DNA from: Hyphomicrobiaceae bacterium
Lineage (GTDB): Bacteria; Pseudomonadota; Alphaproteobacteria; Rhizobiales; Hyphomicrobiaceae
Assembly: GCA_008933705.1 (NCBI GenBank)
Contig: WBUN01000005.1
Span: 62,001 to 126,000 of the forward strand
Direction: 5' to 3'
Length of the DNA stretch: 64,000 nt
Shown: in pieces, positions 31,740 through 40,993 of the stretch
Layout of the letters: every line of letters begins with the position of its first letter
Numbering within the stretch: the first letter of the stretch is position 1
The notes under the pieces: generated by a model
Seen by the model: the letters and a program-made list of their open reading frames with translations, nothing else
Told to the model about the DNA's origin: nothing
Database searches by the model: none
Program-made: the position numbers and the translations under genes

Positions 31740-32984
31740 CTAGACCGCCGGCAGATCCACTTCTTGCACCAAGCCGCCGCCAGTGCCATTGCGGATCGTG
31801 ATTGTGCCGCCGGCCAGCTGAATGATCTCGCGAGCGATCGTCAGACCGAGACCAGCGCCTGGAATATCCTGACGACGTGCACGATCGACCCGGAAGAAGG
31901 GCTCGAAGACCTGTCCGATCTTTTCGTCAGGGATCCCGGGACCTCGGTCCTGGATGACGATCCTGGCTGTTGCTGGCGAGGCGTGCTCGACACGTGCTTC
32001 CGCCGACAATCCGTGTGTGGCCGCGTTTATGAGCAAATTGCGCAACGCCCGGCTGAGCACAAGCCGGTCCACTCTCACGCTGACCGGCACGGTGCTCACA
32101 ACATGCACGTCGAGTTTTTGATCGCGAAGGTCGGACGCGATCGCGGCAACGAGCTCGTCGAGCCGCAGGTTTTCGACCTCGAAGGTCGACGCCGATGCGC
32201 GCACGAGAGCAATGGCGCTGTCGGCAATTCGATTGAGCTCATCGATATCGCGCAGCCAGTGCGATCGCTCTGCGTCGTCCTCGATGAATTCCGTGCGCAG
32301 CCGCATGCGCGTGATCGGCGTGCGCATGTCGTGCCCCGCCGCGGCGACGACGCGCATCCGGCTGTCCATGGCGGATGTGAGCCGCGCCGACAATGTGTTC
32401 AACGCCCTGGCGGTGGCGCGGACCTCGGCCGGGCCCACCTCCGGCAACGATGGCAAGGTGCCGTCCGGACCGATCTTCTCGACCGCGTTCTGCAGCAGCG
32501 CCAACGTGAGCACCATGCGATGGGCGACATACACGGCAATAGTGGTAGCGCCGATGGTGATCAATCCCAGCCAGCCGAACAGGACATGGAGCGGCCCCTT
32601 TCGCGGCGGAAGATCGGGGATGGGCGCCACCAGCCACCCACGGCTGCCGATGCGGACCGACGCCTGCATCGGCCCATTGCCAGGCGCACGGACAACGATC
32701 ACCTCGGGCTTGCGGCCATTTCCTCGCGCGAGGATGACGTCTCTCAGCCACTCGGTCGTTGATTGGTCCGCCGCTCCGACCGCAGGCGCGGAGGCGAGGT
32801 TGAAGCTTTCGGGGTGAGCCTCGGCTGCATTGATCAACAGCTCGAGTTGTCGCGCGACCGGCTGAATGGTGTGCTCGGGGCCGGGCGGCGAAAGGAGCGC
32901 GAGAACCAACCCGGTGATCACGGTGACCACGGAGACGATCGCCACGACAAGCGCCACGGCAATGCGGACGCGCAGCGAACTCAT
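31740..32984 (-). CDS. Sensor histidine kinase
   Basis: The product has 414 residues. One N-terminal membrane segment (about 8-32), a periplasmic domain of about 110 residues, a second membrane segment (about 138-158), a HAMP linker, and the kinase follow. The phosphorylated His is in Ala-Ala-Gly-His-Asp-Met-Arg-Thr-Pro-Ile near residue 222. The N box (Asn-Leu-Leu-Ile-Asn-Ala-Ala) and the G boxes of the ATPase are intact. The start codon overlaps the stop of the response regulator by four bases. It most likely controls the divergent MacAB-like efflux genes. Confidence 0.85.
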   Translation of the reverse strand: MSSLRVRIAVALVVAIVSVVTVITGLVLALLSPPGPEHTIQPVARQLELLINAAEAHPESFNLASAPAVGAADQSTTEWLRDVILARGNGRKPEVIVVRAPGNGPMQASVRIGSRGWLVAPIPDLPPRKGPLHVLFGWLGLITIGATTIAVYVAHRMVLTLALLQNAVEKIGPDGTLPSLPEVGPAEVRATARALNTLSARLTSAMDSRMRVVAAAGHDMRTPITRMRLRTEFIEDDAERSHWLRDIDELNRIADSAIALVRASASTFEVENLRLDELVAAIASDLRDQKLDVHVVSTVPVSVRVDRLVLSRALRNLLINAATHGLSAEARVEHASPATARIVIQDRGPGIPDEKIGQVFEPFFRVDRARRQDIPGAGLGLTIAREIIQLAGGTITIRNGTGGGLVQEVDLPAV

Positions 32985-33706
32985 GACGCCGAAGTCTCGA
33001 CCTCGACCGTTGCGACGAGCTGGTAGCCGCCGTTGCGCACAGTCTTCAGTAATTGTGCGGTTGCCTGATCGCCGAGCTTGCGCCGCAGCCGGCTGACGAG
33101 GACATCGATCGAACGGTCGAGGGCGTCGACATCGCGGCCATGCGTCAGGTCGAGAAGCTGGTCGCGCGACAGCACACGCCCCGGCCGATCAAGGAAGACG
33201 AGGAGCAAGTCGAACTCCGCGCCGGTCAGATCGATCGCCTCCCCGTCCGGCCCCGTGACATGGCGCGTGTGCGGCTCGGCAGCGAAGCCGGCGAAGCGGT
33301 ATAGCCTTGGCCTTCTATCGGCTGACGGTGCAGTCCCCCGCCGGCGCAGCACGGCGCGGATACGCGCCACGAGTTCGCGTGGGTTGAACGGCTTGCCGAG
33401 ATAGTCGTCGGCCCCGATCTCCAGGCCGATGATGCGGTCGACATCCTCTTTCAGCGCCGTCAACAGGATGATTGGCACATCGGAGCGATTTGCCCGAAGG
33501 GTTCTGCAGGCGTCCAAGCCAGAGCCGTCGGGGAGCAGCACGTCGAGCACGACCAGATCGATGCTGTGGACGGCCAACTGGTCCTCCAACTCCTTGACGG
33601 TGGCCGCCAGCTCGACCCGGAAGCCCTGTTGCACGAGATAGCGGGCGAGCAGCTTGCGAATCTCGGGGTCGTCGTCGACGACGAGAATTCGCGGCGAGGG
33701 ACTCAT
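32981..33706 (-). CDS. OmpR-family response regulator
   Basis: The product has 241 residues. The receiver domain starts Ile-Leu-Val-Val-Asp-Asp-Asp-Pro with the phosphoacceptor Asp in Val-Val-Leu-Asp-Val-Leu-Leu-Pro and the Lys in Gly-Lys-Pro-Phe. The C-terminal winged helix of the OmpR/PhoB type ends in a typical Thr-Val-Arg-Asn-Gly-Gly-Tyr. The ATG at 33706 is the family start; an upstream extension is unlikely. It is paired with the sensor kinase and divergent from the efflux operon across a 218-base promoter region. Confidence 0.85.
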   Translation of the reverse strand: MSPSPRILVVDDDPEIRKLLARYLVQQGFRVELAATVKELEDQLAVHSIDLVVLDVLLPDGSGLDACRTLRANRSDVPIILLTALKEDVDRIIGLEIGADDYLGKPFNPRELVARIRAVLRRRGTAPSADRRPRLYRFAGFAAEPHTRHVTGPDGEAIDLTGAEFDLLLVFLDRPGRVLSRDQLLDLTHGRDVDALDRSIDVLVSRLRRKLGDQATAQLLKTVRNGGYQLVATVEVETSAS

Positions 33707-33924
33707 GAACGTCGTGCCCTGATGGAGACCATTCTGCGTGAATCCTAGCGCAGCCAGTCCGCACATTCCGAGTTGAATTTGGTGTCGAACTGGTGCCTGG
33801 GCGGGCGCCAGCAATGTTTCGACACAAATTCGCATCCGGCGGAATTGTTCGGAAACAAGAGGTCGCAACCCAGACACCGCATTCCCATAGCATCACGGCA
33901 ACACCTGATGCGAGAGGGACCTTG
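33707..33924. promoter_or_regulatory. Divergent promoter region, two-component system and efflux operon
   Basis: The 218 bases between the response regulator and the adaptor gene should hold both promoters. Short CAATTC/GGAATTG-like sequences are present near 33770 and 33840. No certain operator could be defined by eye. Confidence 0.4.
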
Positions 33925-35205
33925 ATGAGCAAGCTGGAGCAAGAGGGCGCGCACGTCGATCTCGACGCTGTCCTGTCCGGGGCAACGTCGGCGCGCGTGC
34001 ATCCCCTTCCTCGCAGCATCCTCAAGTGGTCCGCGCTCCTGGCGATTGCAGGGCTTGCCCTCTGGGCCGCCCTATCGCTGCGCACCGCTTCCGGAGGCAC
34101 TCGCTACGTGACGGATGCGGCGACGCGCGGCAGGCTGGTGGTCACCGTTACGGCGACAGGGTCGGTGCAGCCGACCAACAAGGTCGACATTTCGAGCGAG
34201 CTCTCCGGCACGGTGCGCAAGGTCAACGTCGACTTCAACGATCCCGTTGTTGCGGGGCAGATTCTGGCCGTGCTCGACACCGACAAGCTGAGGGCGACCA
34301 TCGACAGTTCGCGCGCCAAGCTGGCGGCGGCCAAAGCCAAGGTCACGGAGGCCGAGGCGACCGTTATCGAGAAGGAGCGTGACCTAGCGCGCAAGCGAGC
34401 GCTCGCCGACAAGCTAGCCGGATCGCTCCAGGATCGCGACGCGGCGCAAGCCGCGTTCGACCGCGCCAAGGCCGCGCTGGAGAGCGTGCATGCCGAAGTC
34501 GGCGTGGCCGAGGCGGATCTTGCCCTCAACGACACGAACCTGGGCAAGGCGACAATCACCTCACCGATCGCCGGTGTCGTGCTCAAGCGCAACATCGATC
34601 CCGGCTCCACGGTTGCAACCACGCTTCAGGCTTCAACTCTTTTCACGATCGCCGAGGACCTGAAGAAGATGGAGGTGCAGGTCGATATCGATGAGGCCGA
34701 TGTCGGCAAGGTGAAGTCAGGCCAGAAAGCGACGTTCTCCGTCGATGCCTATCCCGACCGCAAGTTCCCAGCCGTCATCCGCAACGTCCGTTTCGCTTCC
34801 GAGACCGTGTCAGGCGTCGTCACCTACAAGGGGATCCTCACGATCGACAATGCCGAGCTCTTGCTGCGGCCTGGAATGACGGCCACGGCCGAGATCAGAA
34901 CCGCCGAGATCCAGGATGCGCTGCTCGTCGCCAATTCCGCCCTCCGCTATTCGCCGCCAGCCACGTCCTCAGGAGGGCAGGGCGGCTTCCTGAAGCGCTT
35001 GATGCCGGGCCCGCCTGCCATGCGGCCGGTTAGCGCCCGCGAGGAGACCGGCCCCAATCGCACCCTGTGGGTGCTGCGCGATGGCTTGCCTCAGGCTGTG
35101 AAGGTCGTTGTCGGCGCGAGCGACGGCAACCGCACCGAGGTGCTCGGTGGCGAATTGCAGCCGGGTGATGCGGCGATCGTCGATACGATCCAATCGACGA
35201 AGTGA
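33925..35205 (+). CDS. MacA-like periplasmic adaptor (membrane fusion protein)
   Basis: The product has 426 residues. A cytoplasmic N-terminus of about 30 residues, one membrane anchor (about 33-52), a split biotinyl-lipoyl-like domain (Ser-Gly-Thr-Val-Arg-Lys-Val and Ala-Gly-Val-Val-Leu-Lys-Arg), a long helical hairpin (about 115-200), and a beta-barrel domain follow. It bridges an ABC permease in the inner membrane with an outer-membrane channel. The ATG at 33925 has GAGAGGG 6 bases upstream. It is followed by separate ATPase and permease genes. No TolC gene is nearby. Confidence 0.85.
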   Translation: MSKLEQEGAHVDLDAVLSGATSARVHPLPRSILKWSALLAIAGLALWAALSLRTASGGTRYVTDAATRGRLVVTVTATGSVQPTNKVDISSELSGTVRKVNVDFNDPVVAGQILAVLDTDKLRATIDSSRAKLAAAKAKVTEAEATVIEKERDLARKRALADKLAGSLQDRDAAQAAFDRAKAALESVHAEVGVAEADLALNDTNLGKATITSPIAGVVLKRNIDPGSTVATTLQASTLFTIAEDLKKMEVQVDIDEADVGKVKSGQKATFSVDAYPDRKFPAVIRNVRFASETVSGVVTYKGILTIDNAELLLRPGMTATAEIRTAEIQDALLVANSALRYSPPATSSGGQGGFLKRLMPGPPAMRPVSAREETGPNRTLWVLRDGLPQAVKVVVGASDGNRTEVLGGELQPGDAAIVDTIQSTK

Positions 35206-35211
35206 TGGGCC

Positions 35212-35928
35212 ATGCAAGACGCCCCTGCCAATCCGCCGCTCATCGAGCTCTGCAGGGTCACGCGGACGTTCGGCTCTGGTACTGCGGCCGTGCATGCGCT
35301 CGCCGGTGTCGATCTCCAAATCGCGGCGGGCGAGTTTGTTGCGATCATGGGTCCCTCGGGCTCAGGCAAGTCGACGGCGATGAATATTCTCGGCTGCCTC
35401 GATGCACCCAGTAGTGGCGATCACCTGTTCCACGGCCGCGAGGTCGGACGCCTGCCGCACGATCAACGCGCGCTGATCCGGCGCTATTTCCTCGGATTCG
35501 TGTTCCAGGGCTTCAACCTGCTACCCCGGACGACGGCCCTGGAGAACGTCGAGCTGCCTCTGATCTACCGGGAAGTTTCGTCCAGCGAAAGACACCGGCT
35601 CGCGTCGCGGGCACTCGAGCAGGTTGGCCTCGCTCACCGCGGCGGCCATACCTCGAGCGAGCTGTCAGGCGGGCAGCAGCAACGGGTCGCCATCGCGCGC
35701 GCCATCGTCACCTCCCCCGAGGTGCTGCTTGCCGACGAGCCGACCGGCAACCTCGACACGCGGACCAGCGGCGAGATCATGGAACTGGTCACCAGCCTCA
35801 ATCGCGAGCAGGGCATCACGGTCGTCATGGTCACCGACGAGCCGGACATCGCCGCCTATGCCCGGCGCGTCATCCGCTTCGTCGATGGCCGCATCGAAAG
35901 CGATGTCCTCAGCAACCAGGGTGTGTGA
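35212..35928 (+). CDS. MacB/LolD-like ABC ATPase with altered H-loop
   Basis: The product has 238 residues. Walker A (Gly-Pro-Ser-Gly-Ser-Gly-Lys-Ser at 47-54), signature (Leu-Ser-Gly-Gly-Gln-Gln-Gln-Arg) and Walker B ([10 protein letters not shown]) are intact. The H-loop, normally Val-Thr-His-Glu-Pro, reads Val-Thr-Asp-Glu-Pro, so residue 209 is Asp (GAC at 35836-35838) instead of the conserved His. That His senses the gamma-phosphate, and its loss usually weakens hydrolysis. A single C-to-G change from CAC would explain it. The gene overlaps the permease gene by four bases. Confidence 0.85.
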   Translation: MQDAPANPPLIELCRVTRTFGSGTAAVHALAGVDLQIAAGEFVAIMGPSGSGKSTAMNILGCLDAPSSGDHLFHGREVGRLPHDQRALIRRYFLGFVFQGFNLLPRTTALENVELPLIYREVSSSERHRLASRALEQVGLAHRGGHTSSELSGGQQQRVAIARAIVTSPEVLLADEPTGNLDTRTSGEIMELVTSLNREQGITVVMVTDEPDIAAYARRVIRFVDGRIESDVLSNQGV

Positions 35929-37133
35929 TGCTTCTCGAAATTCTCCGGCTCGCGGTTCAGGCCCTCCGGCGAAATGTCCTGCGTTCGCTGCTGACCGTGC
36001 TCGGCATCGTGATCGGCGTCGGCGCCGTCATCGCCATGGTCACTATCGGCAACGGCGCCACGGCCAAGGTCACCGCAGATCTCGCTAAGCTCGGCTCCAA
36101 CCTGCTCATGATCAATCCTGGCCAATTCGGGCCGGGACGGGCCAGCTCGGACGCCAAGCCGTTCAACGTCCGCGACATCGGGGTCATGAAGACGCAGCTC
36201 AACGGCATCAAGGCCGTCGCGCCACTGGCCCAAAAATCGGCGAGCGTCGTTGCCGGGACGGAGAACCGCATCGTGGCGATCTCGGGGACCGACAACGACT
36301 ACTTCATCGCCCAGGACTGGGCGCTGTCGGTTGGGCGTACGTTCACCGACGGCGAGCTCAGAGGCGGGCGCGCGGCTTGCATCATCGGGGCCACGGTCCG
36401 GACAAAGCTTCTCGGCGGAGGTGATCCCGTCGGACGGATCGTCCGCGTGGGCAAGGTCTCTTGTGAGGTGATCGGCCTCCTGGAGGCCAAAGGCCAGTCG
36501 AGCTTCGGCACCGACCAGGATGATACGGTGCTCATGCCGCTGCGCACGTTCCAGCGTCGGATTGCCGGCAATACCGACATCAACCGCATCATGGTCTCGG
36601 CACGCGACGGCGTCGACATGGCGAGGCTGCAAGCGAGCATCGAGGCGCTGTTGCGCGAGCGCAGGAACATCGCCCCGGGCAAGGAGGACGATTTTTCCGT
36701 GGCCGACCTGAAGCAGATCGTGCAGGCCACAGCCGGTACCGCCTCTGTCCTGACGGGCCTCTTGGGTGCCGTCGCTGGCGTCAGCCTGATCGTTGGTGGG
36801 ATTGGCATCATGAACATCATGCTCGTGTCTGTGACCGAACGGACCCGCGAGATCGGCATTCGACTTGCGATTGGTGCCTTGGAGCGGCAGGTGCTGGCGC
36901 AGTTCCTTGCCGAAGGCATCGTGCTTTCGCTGTTTGGCGGGCTGATCGGTATCGCCGTGGGGCTTGGCCTCGCCTGGCTCGGAACGACGATCTTGCAGGT
37001 ACCCTTGTTGGTTGAGCTTGGCATCGTGCTGCTCGCCTTCGCGTTTTCCGCCCTTGTCGGCATCGTGTTCGGCTACTTCCCGGCCCGCAAGGCCGCGCGC
37101 ATGAACCCGATCGAGGCGCTTCGGCACGAATAG
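35925..37133 (+). CDS. MacB-like ABC permease (FtsX family)
   Basis: The product has 402 residues. One N-terminal membrane segment (about 20-42), a large periplasmic MacB_PCD domain, and three C-terminal segments (from about 275) give the four-helix type VII layout. The Ile-Gly-Ile-Arg-Leu-Ala-Ile-Gly-Ala loop after the second segment and the C-terminal Pro-Ile-Glu-Ala-Leu-Arg-x-Glu are family hallmarks. These transporters drive mechanotransmission for export of macrolides, peptides or lipoprotein-like substrates. Here the ATPase is a separate gene. The substrate is unknown. Confidence 0.85.
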   Translation: MMLLEILRLAVQALRRNVLRSLLTVLGIVIGVGAVIAMVTIGNGATAKVTADLAKLGSNLLMINPGQFGPGRASSDAKPFNVRDIGVMKTQLNGIKAVAPLAQKSASVVAGTENRIVAISGTDNDYFIAQDWALSVGRTFTDGELRGGRAACIIGATVRTKLLGGGDPVGRIVRVGKVSCEVIGLLEAKGQSSFGTDQDDTVLMPLRTFQRRIAGNTDINRIMVSARDGVDMARLQASIEALLRERRNIAPGKEDDFSVADLKQIVQATAGTASVLTGLLGAVAGVSLIVGGIGIMNIMLVSVTERTREIGIRLAIGALERQVLAQFLAEGIVLSLFGGLIGIAVGLGLAWLGTTILQVPLLVELGIVLLAFAFSALVGIVFGYFPARKAARMNPIEALRHE

Positions 37134-37426
37134 CCCATCTCTACAGCCAGGGGCGGCGTCCGAATTCCTGTCGCCAGCAGCTCATGTCGAGCTGACGCGC
37201 ATAGGGGTCATACAAGAGCGGCGTCACTGTCGTCCGGGCATCGCAACGCCTTGATTGCCAGCTCGTTAGCCAGCACAGTGTGCTGAGCCATGCGTCCCTC
37301 GCATCGACCGTGTGATGACGTTCAAGTCGGACCTCTTCATCACACGCTCGTCACACGGCCGCGGTGACTTGGAGTGAGCTTGGATGAGATGAAATGGTTC
37401 TTCCTGAGATTTAGGAGTCGCACCTA
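37134..37426. other. Intergenic region with a short gene tail on the minus strand
   Basis: On the minus strand about 30 codons ending with a Trp-Leu-stop at 37142 have protein-like sequence (including Tyr-Asp-Pro-Tyr-Ala-Arg-Gln-Leu and Arg-Arg-Pro-Trp). No start was found, so a gene remnant is likely. The right half should hold the promoter of the EVE gene. Confidence 0.3.
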
Positions 37427-37930
37427 ATGGCCAGAAAAACCATGACATTATCAGGTTCTGATGGTGTCGAGACGTCTCGCCGCAAGTCCGGGCCCTCCTA
37501 CTGGCTGTTCAAGACCGAGCCCTCCACCCACTCCTGGGAGATGCAGAAGGCCAAGGGCAGCAAGGGCGAGCCGTGGGACGGCGTGCGCAACTTCGTCGCC
37601 CGCAACAACATGAAGGCGATGCAGCTCGGCGATCTCGGATTCTTCTACCATTCGGGCGAGGGCAAGGAGATCGTGGGCATCATCGAGGTCTGCGCGCTGG
37701 CGCACCCCGATCCCAAGGACGACACCGGCGTGTGGAAGTGCGTCGACGTTCGCGCCGTGTGCGATGTGCCGAAGCCGGTGACCCTTGCGGCCGCCAAGGC
37801 CAACCCCAAGCTTGCCAACATGGCGCTCGTGCGCACGGCGCGCCTTTCGGTGCAGCCGGTGACGCCCGAAGAATGGGCCGAGGTGTGCCGCATGGGAAGC
37901 CTCGACCCGAACAAGATCGCAGCGCGCTGA
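37427..37930 (+). CDS. EVE-domain protein
   Basis: The product has 167 residues. After about 22 variable residues the EVE fold starts with Tyr-Trp-Leu-Phe-Lys-Thr-Glu-Pro, and continues with a Trp-Asp-Gly-Val-Arg-Asn-Phe-Val-Ala-Arg-Asn-Asn segment and Phe-Phe-Tyr-His-Ser. These form the aromatic pocket that binds modified bases in DNA or RNA. The protein is cytoplasmic. The ATG at 37427 has AGGAG 9 bases upstream. Stand-alone EVE proteins of this kind are common in alphaproteobacteria and probably act in RNA modification or base-modification sensing. The gene converges with the ETF-QO gene. Confidence 0.85.
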   Translation: MARKTMTLSGSDGVETSRRKSGPSYWLFKTEPSTHSWEMQKAKGSKGEPWDGVRNFVARNNMKAMQLGDLGFFYHSGEGKEIVGIIEVCALAHPDPKDDTGVWKCVDVRAVCDVPKPVTLAAAKANPKLANMALVRTARLSVQPVTPEEWAEVCRMGSLDPNKIAAR

Positions 37931-37958
37931 GCATCGGCGCTGCGCGGCCCCCTGGCTC

Positions 37959-39638
37959 CTACATGCCGGGATAGTTGGGACCACCGCCGCCCTCGGGCAC
38001 CGTCCAGTTGATGTTCTGGTTGGGGTCCTTGATGTCGCACGTCTTGCAGTGCACGCAGTTCTGCGCGTTGATGACGTAGCGGGTCTGGCCGCCCTCTTCC
38101 ACCCACTCGTAGACGCCGGCCGGGCAATAGCGGTTGGAGGGTCCAGCGTAGACATCGTGCTCGGAGCGCTTCTGCAGCTCCATGTCCGCGACCTTGAGGT
38201 GGACCGGCTGATCCTCCTCGTGATTGGTGGCCGAAAAGGCGACATTCGTGAGCCTGTCGAAGGTCAGAACGCCGTCGGGCTTGGGATAATCGATCGGGCG
38301 CCTGTCGTTCTTGGTCTTGAGCGCCGCGTGATCGGCCTTGCCGTGCTTGAGCGTAAAGCCGAGGCCGACGCCGGGTATCAGCGTATTGAGCCACATATCG
38401 ACGCCCGACAGCATGGTGCCGAGCCCGGTGCCGAACCGCGACAACAACGGCTTGGCGTTGCGCACGCGGCGCAGGTCCCTGGCCACCGGGCCCGACAGGA
38501 GCGCGGCGGGATAGGCCTCGAGACGATCGTGCGCGCGGCCCGCGGCGATGGCTGCAAATGCCGCCTCGGCGGCGGCAATGCCCGACAGCATGGCGTTGTG
38601 CGAGCCCTTGATGCGCGGCACGTTCATGAAGCCTGCGGCGCAGCCGACCGTCACGCCGCCCGGGAATGTCAGCTCCGGGATCGACTGCCACCCGCCCTCG
38701 CTGAGCGCGCGCGCGCCGTAAGCGATGCGCTTGCCGCCCTCGAAGGTTTCGCGAATGGCCGGATGCGTCTTGAAGCGCTGGAACTCGTTGTAGGGCGAAA
38801 GATAGGGGTTGGTGTAGTTGAGGTGCACGACGAAACCGACCGAGACGAGGTTGTCGCCGTAGTGGTAGAGGAACGAGCCGCCGCCGGTCGCGTCGTCGAG
38901 CGGCCAGCCGAGCGTATGCTGCACGAGGCCCGGGCGGTGCTTATCGGGGCGCACCTCCCACAGCTCCTTGAGGCCGATGCCGTACTTCTGCGGCTCGCGG
39001 CCCTTCTCCAATCCGAACTTGGCGCTCAATACCTTCGTGAGCGAGCCGCGCGCGCCCTCGGCAATGATCGTGTACTTGCCTCTCAGCTCCATGCCGCGCG
39101 TGAAGCGGTCGGTCGGCTTGCCGTCCCTGCCGATCCCCATATCGCCCGTGGCGACGCCGACCACGGCGCCTCTCTCGTCATAAAGCACCTCGGCCGCCGC
39201 AAACCCCGGGTAGACCTCCACGCCCAGCTCGGCCGCCTGCTCGCCGAGCCAGCGGCAGAGATTGCCGAGGCTGATGATGTAGTTGCCGTGATTGCTCATC
39301 AGCGGCGGCATGAAGATGTTGGGGATGCGCAGCACGCCGGCGGGCCCCAGATAGTAGAAGCGGTCCTCGGTAACCTCGGTCTCCACCGGCGCGCCCTTGG
39401 CCTTCCAATCTGGAATGAGGGTGGAGAGGCCGATCGGATCGATGACGGCGCCTGACAGAATGTGCGCGCCGACCTCCGAGCCCTTCTCGAGCACGACCAC
39501 CGACAGCTCTCTGCCTGCAGCCGCCGCGAGCTGCTTCAGGCGGATTGCTGATGCCAGACCCGCCGGACCTGCGCCGACGACGACGACATCGAACTCCATC
39601 GCCTCCCGAGGCGGGATCTCGGCTTCATTGCGCGCCAT
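37959..39638 (-). CDS. etfD: Electron transfer flavoprotein-ubiquinone oxidoreductase
   Basis: The product has 559 residues, full length. The N-terminal FAD motif (Val-Val-Val-Gly-Ala-Gly-Pro-Ala-Gly-Leu), the ubiquinone-binding hydrophobic region and the C-terminal 4Fe-4S domain are all present. The latter has Tyr-Cys-Pro-Ala-Gly-Val-Tyr-Glu and Cys-Val-His-Cys-Lys-Thr-Cys-Asp-Ile-Lys-Asp-Pro. It passes electrons from the electron transfer flavoprotein, reduced by acyl-CoA and other dehydrogenases, to the membrane quinone pool. It is a monotopic inner-membrane enzyme. The gene stands alone; no etfAB is seen in the window. Confidence 0.9.
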   Translation of the reverse strand: MARNEAEIPPREAMEFDVVVVGAGPAGLASAIRLKQLAAAAGRELSVVVLEKGSEVGAHILSGAVIDPIGLSTLIPDWKAKGAPVETEVTEDRFYYLGPAGVLRIPNIFMPPLMSNHGNYIISLGNLCRWLGEQAAELGVEVYPGFAAAEVLYDERGAVVGVATGDMGIGRDGKPTDRFTRGMELRGKYTIIAEGARGSLTKVLSAKFGLEKGREPQKYGIGLKELWEVRPDKHRPGLVQHTLGWPLDDATGGGSFLYHYGDNLVSVGFVVHLNYTNPYLSPYNEFQRFKTHPAIRETFEGGKRIAYGARALSEGGWQSIPELTFPGGVTVGCAAGFMNVPRIKGSHNAMLSGIAAAEAAFAAIAAGRAHDRLEAYPAALLSGPVARDLRRVRNAKPLLSRFGTGLGTMLSGVDMWLNTLIPGVGLGFTLKHGKADHAALKTKNDRRPIDYPKPDGVLTFDRLTNVAFSATNHEEDQPVHLKVADMELQKRSEHDVYAGPSNRYCPAGVYEWVEEGGQTRYVINAQNCVHCKTCDIKDPNQNINWTVPEGGGGPNYPGM

Positions 39639-39956
39639 CAGCTCACCCCCAAATGGACACCAGCCCGACGGTTCGATAGGTCGCCGCTGCGGGCACCGTC
39701 AAGCGCCGTCTCGCGACCCTGCCGCGGCGAGCAGGTGGGGCACTGGAAATGCCCACCGATGCCGCCAGTGTCGCGAATCCGAAACTCGACCACCTTCGAG
39801 GCACCCATGGTTGCGAACTTCGGATTCGAAGGGGACACCAGATTCCTATGATTTCCAGTGTGGTTTATGGTTCAGAAGCTCCCTTGCAGCCTCGCCGGCA
39901 AGGTGGGGAACTTCTGAACCACCGCACGAGAGTGCAGCCACACGAGAGTGCAACCC
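39639..39956. other. Intergenic region with a palindromic repeat and short direct repeats
   Basis: This 318-base region separates divergent genes. It holds a palindromic element (39769-39842) and a 12-base direct repeat CACGAGAGTGCA at 39925-39936 and 39941-39952, just before the uracil-DNA glycosylase start. No gene was recognised. Confidence 0.4.
39769..39842. repeat. Palindromic repeat, AGTGTC...GGACACC type
   Basis: Arms CGAATCCGAA and TTCGGATTCG lie about 35 bases apart, with outer AGTGTC and GGGACACC. The element at 62700-62775 has the same organisation and related sequence (TGTCCC, GATTCCGAAGTTCGC), so they belong to one dispersed repeat family. Confidence 0.6.
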
Positions 39957-40823
39957 ATGCTGGACAAGGCCAGAACGGCAGAATTGACCGCCCTTCTCGC
40001 GTGGTATCGCGACGTGGGCGTCGACCAAGCCGTCGAAGACGCTCCGACCGATTGGCTGGCGAGGGGTAACCTGCCGCCGGGGCACGCTTTTCGCGCATCC
40101 GCGGAGGCAGCCCCCCAGCTCCCACCACGCGAGGCCGTGAGGGCAACCCCGACCGCCCCCATCCCAGGGGCTCAGACGCCCCAGCTGGCCGCCCCACGCC
40201 GTCAATTCCCGGCGGCGGTGCCCGATGCCGCGGTAATGGCGGCGCGGACGGCGGCCCGGGACGCGGCGACCCTCGAGGAGCTCGGCGCAACCCTTGCCCG
40301 ATTCGATGGTTGCAGCCTCAAGGCGACGGCCAAGAACCTCTGCTTCTACCGCGGCGCGCCGAAAGCGAGGGTGATGCTGATCGGAGAAGCGCCTGGCCGC
40401 GACGAGGACCTGGAAGGCAAGCCGTTTGTCGGCCGCGCCGGACAGCTTCTCGACAAGATGCTGGCGGCTGTGCAGCTCGGCGAGAGCGATGTGCACATCA
40501 CCAACATCGTGTATTGGCGCCCTCCCGGCAACCGCACGCCCACGCCGCAGGAAGCACAGGTGTGCCGGCCCTTCCTGGAGCGGCAGATCGAGCTCGTCGC
40601 GCCGGAGCTGATCGTTCTGCTCGGCGGGGCCGCCGCCAAGCACGTGCTCGACGTAACGGATGGCATCATGCGCATTCGCGGCAAATTGCGCGACATCGAG
40701 ATCGGCAGCGTGAGGGTGCGCGCCATCGCCACTCTGCACCCGGCATACCTTCTGCGCACCCCCGCGGCCAAGCGGCTGGCGTGGCGCGATTTGTTAACGC
40801 TGAAATCGGCTTTGGGCGCATAG
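39957..40823 (+). CDS. Uracil-DNA glycosylase family protein
   Basis: The product has 288 residues. The first 95 are variable and Pro/Ala-rich. The glycosylase domain has motif 1 Gly-Glu-Ala-Pro-Gly-Arg-Asp-Glu-Asp and motif 2 His-Pro-Ala-Tyr-Leu-Leu-Arg, as in family 4-type enzymes that remove uracil from deaminated DNA. A Pro-Pro-Gly-Asn-Arg-Thr-Pro-Thr segment in between is also conserved. The Cys set for an Fe-S cluster is incomplete by eye, so it may belong to a related branch. The ATG at 39957 is used; a GTG nine bases earlier is possible. Confidence 0.85.
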   Translation: MLDKARTAELTALLAWYRDVGVDQAVEDAPTDWLARGNLPPGHAFRASAEAAPQLPPREAVRATPTAPIPGAQTPQLAAPRRQFPAAVPDAAVMAARTAARDAATLEELGATLARFDGCSLKATAKNLCFYRGAPKARVMLIGEAPGRDEDLEGKPFVGRAGQLLDKMLAAVQLGESDVHITNIVYWRPPGNRTPTPQEAQVCRPFLERQIELVAPELIVLLGGAAAKHVLDVTDGIMRIRGKLRDIEIGSVRVRAIATLHPAYLLRTPAAKRLAWRDLLTLKSALGA

Positions 40824-40993
40824 CTCCGGTGCCAAATGCCCGCACGCTCACGGCATATGGATGCGCACACGCCTGAAGTCTACATTTTTAGGCAATCTGA
40901 GCGCAGCTTCTTAAGGGGTGCGAAAGAAGTGTTTCCTATGGTTCGCGCAACGCGGGCAGGTGGACTTCCATAACCAGCGAACCGAGGCACATT

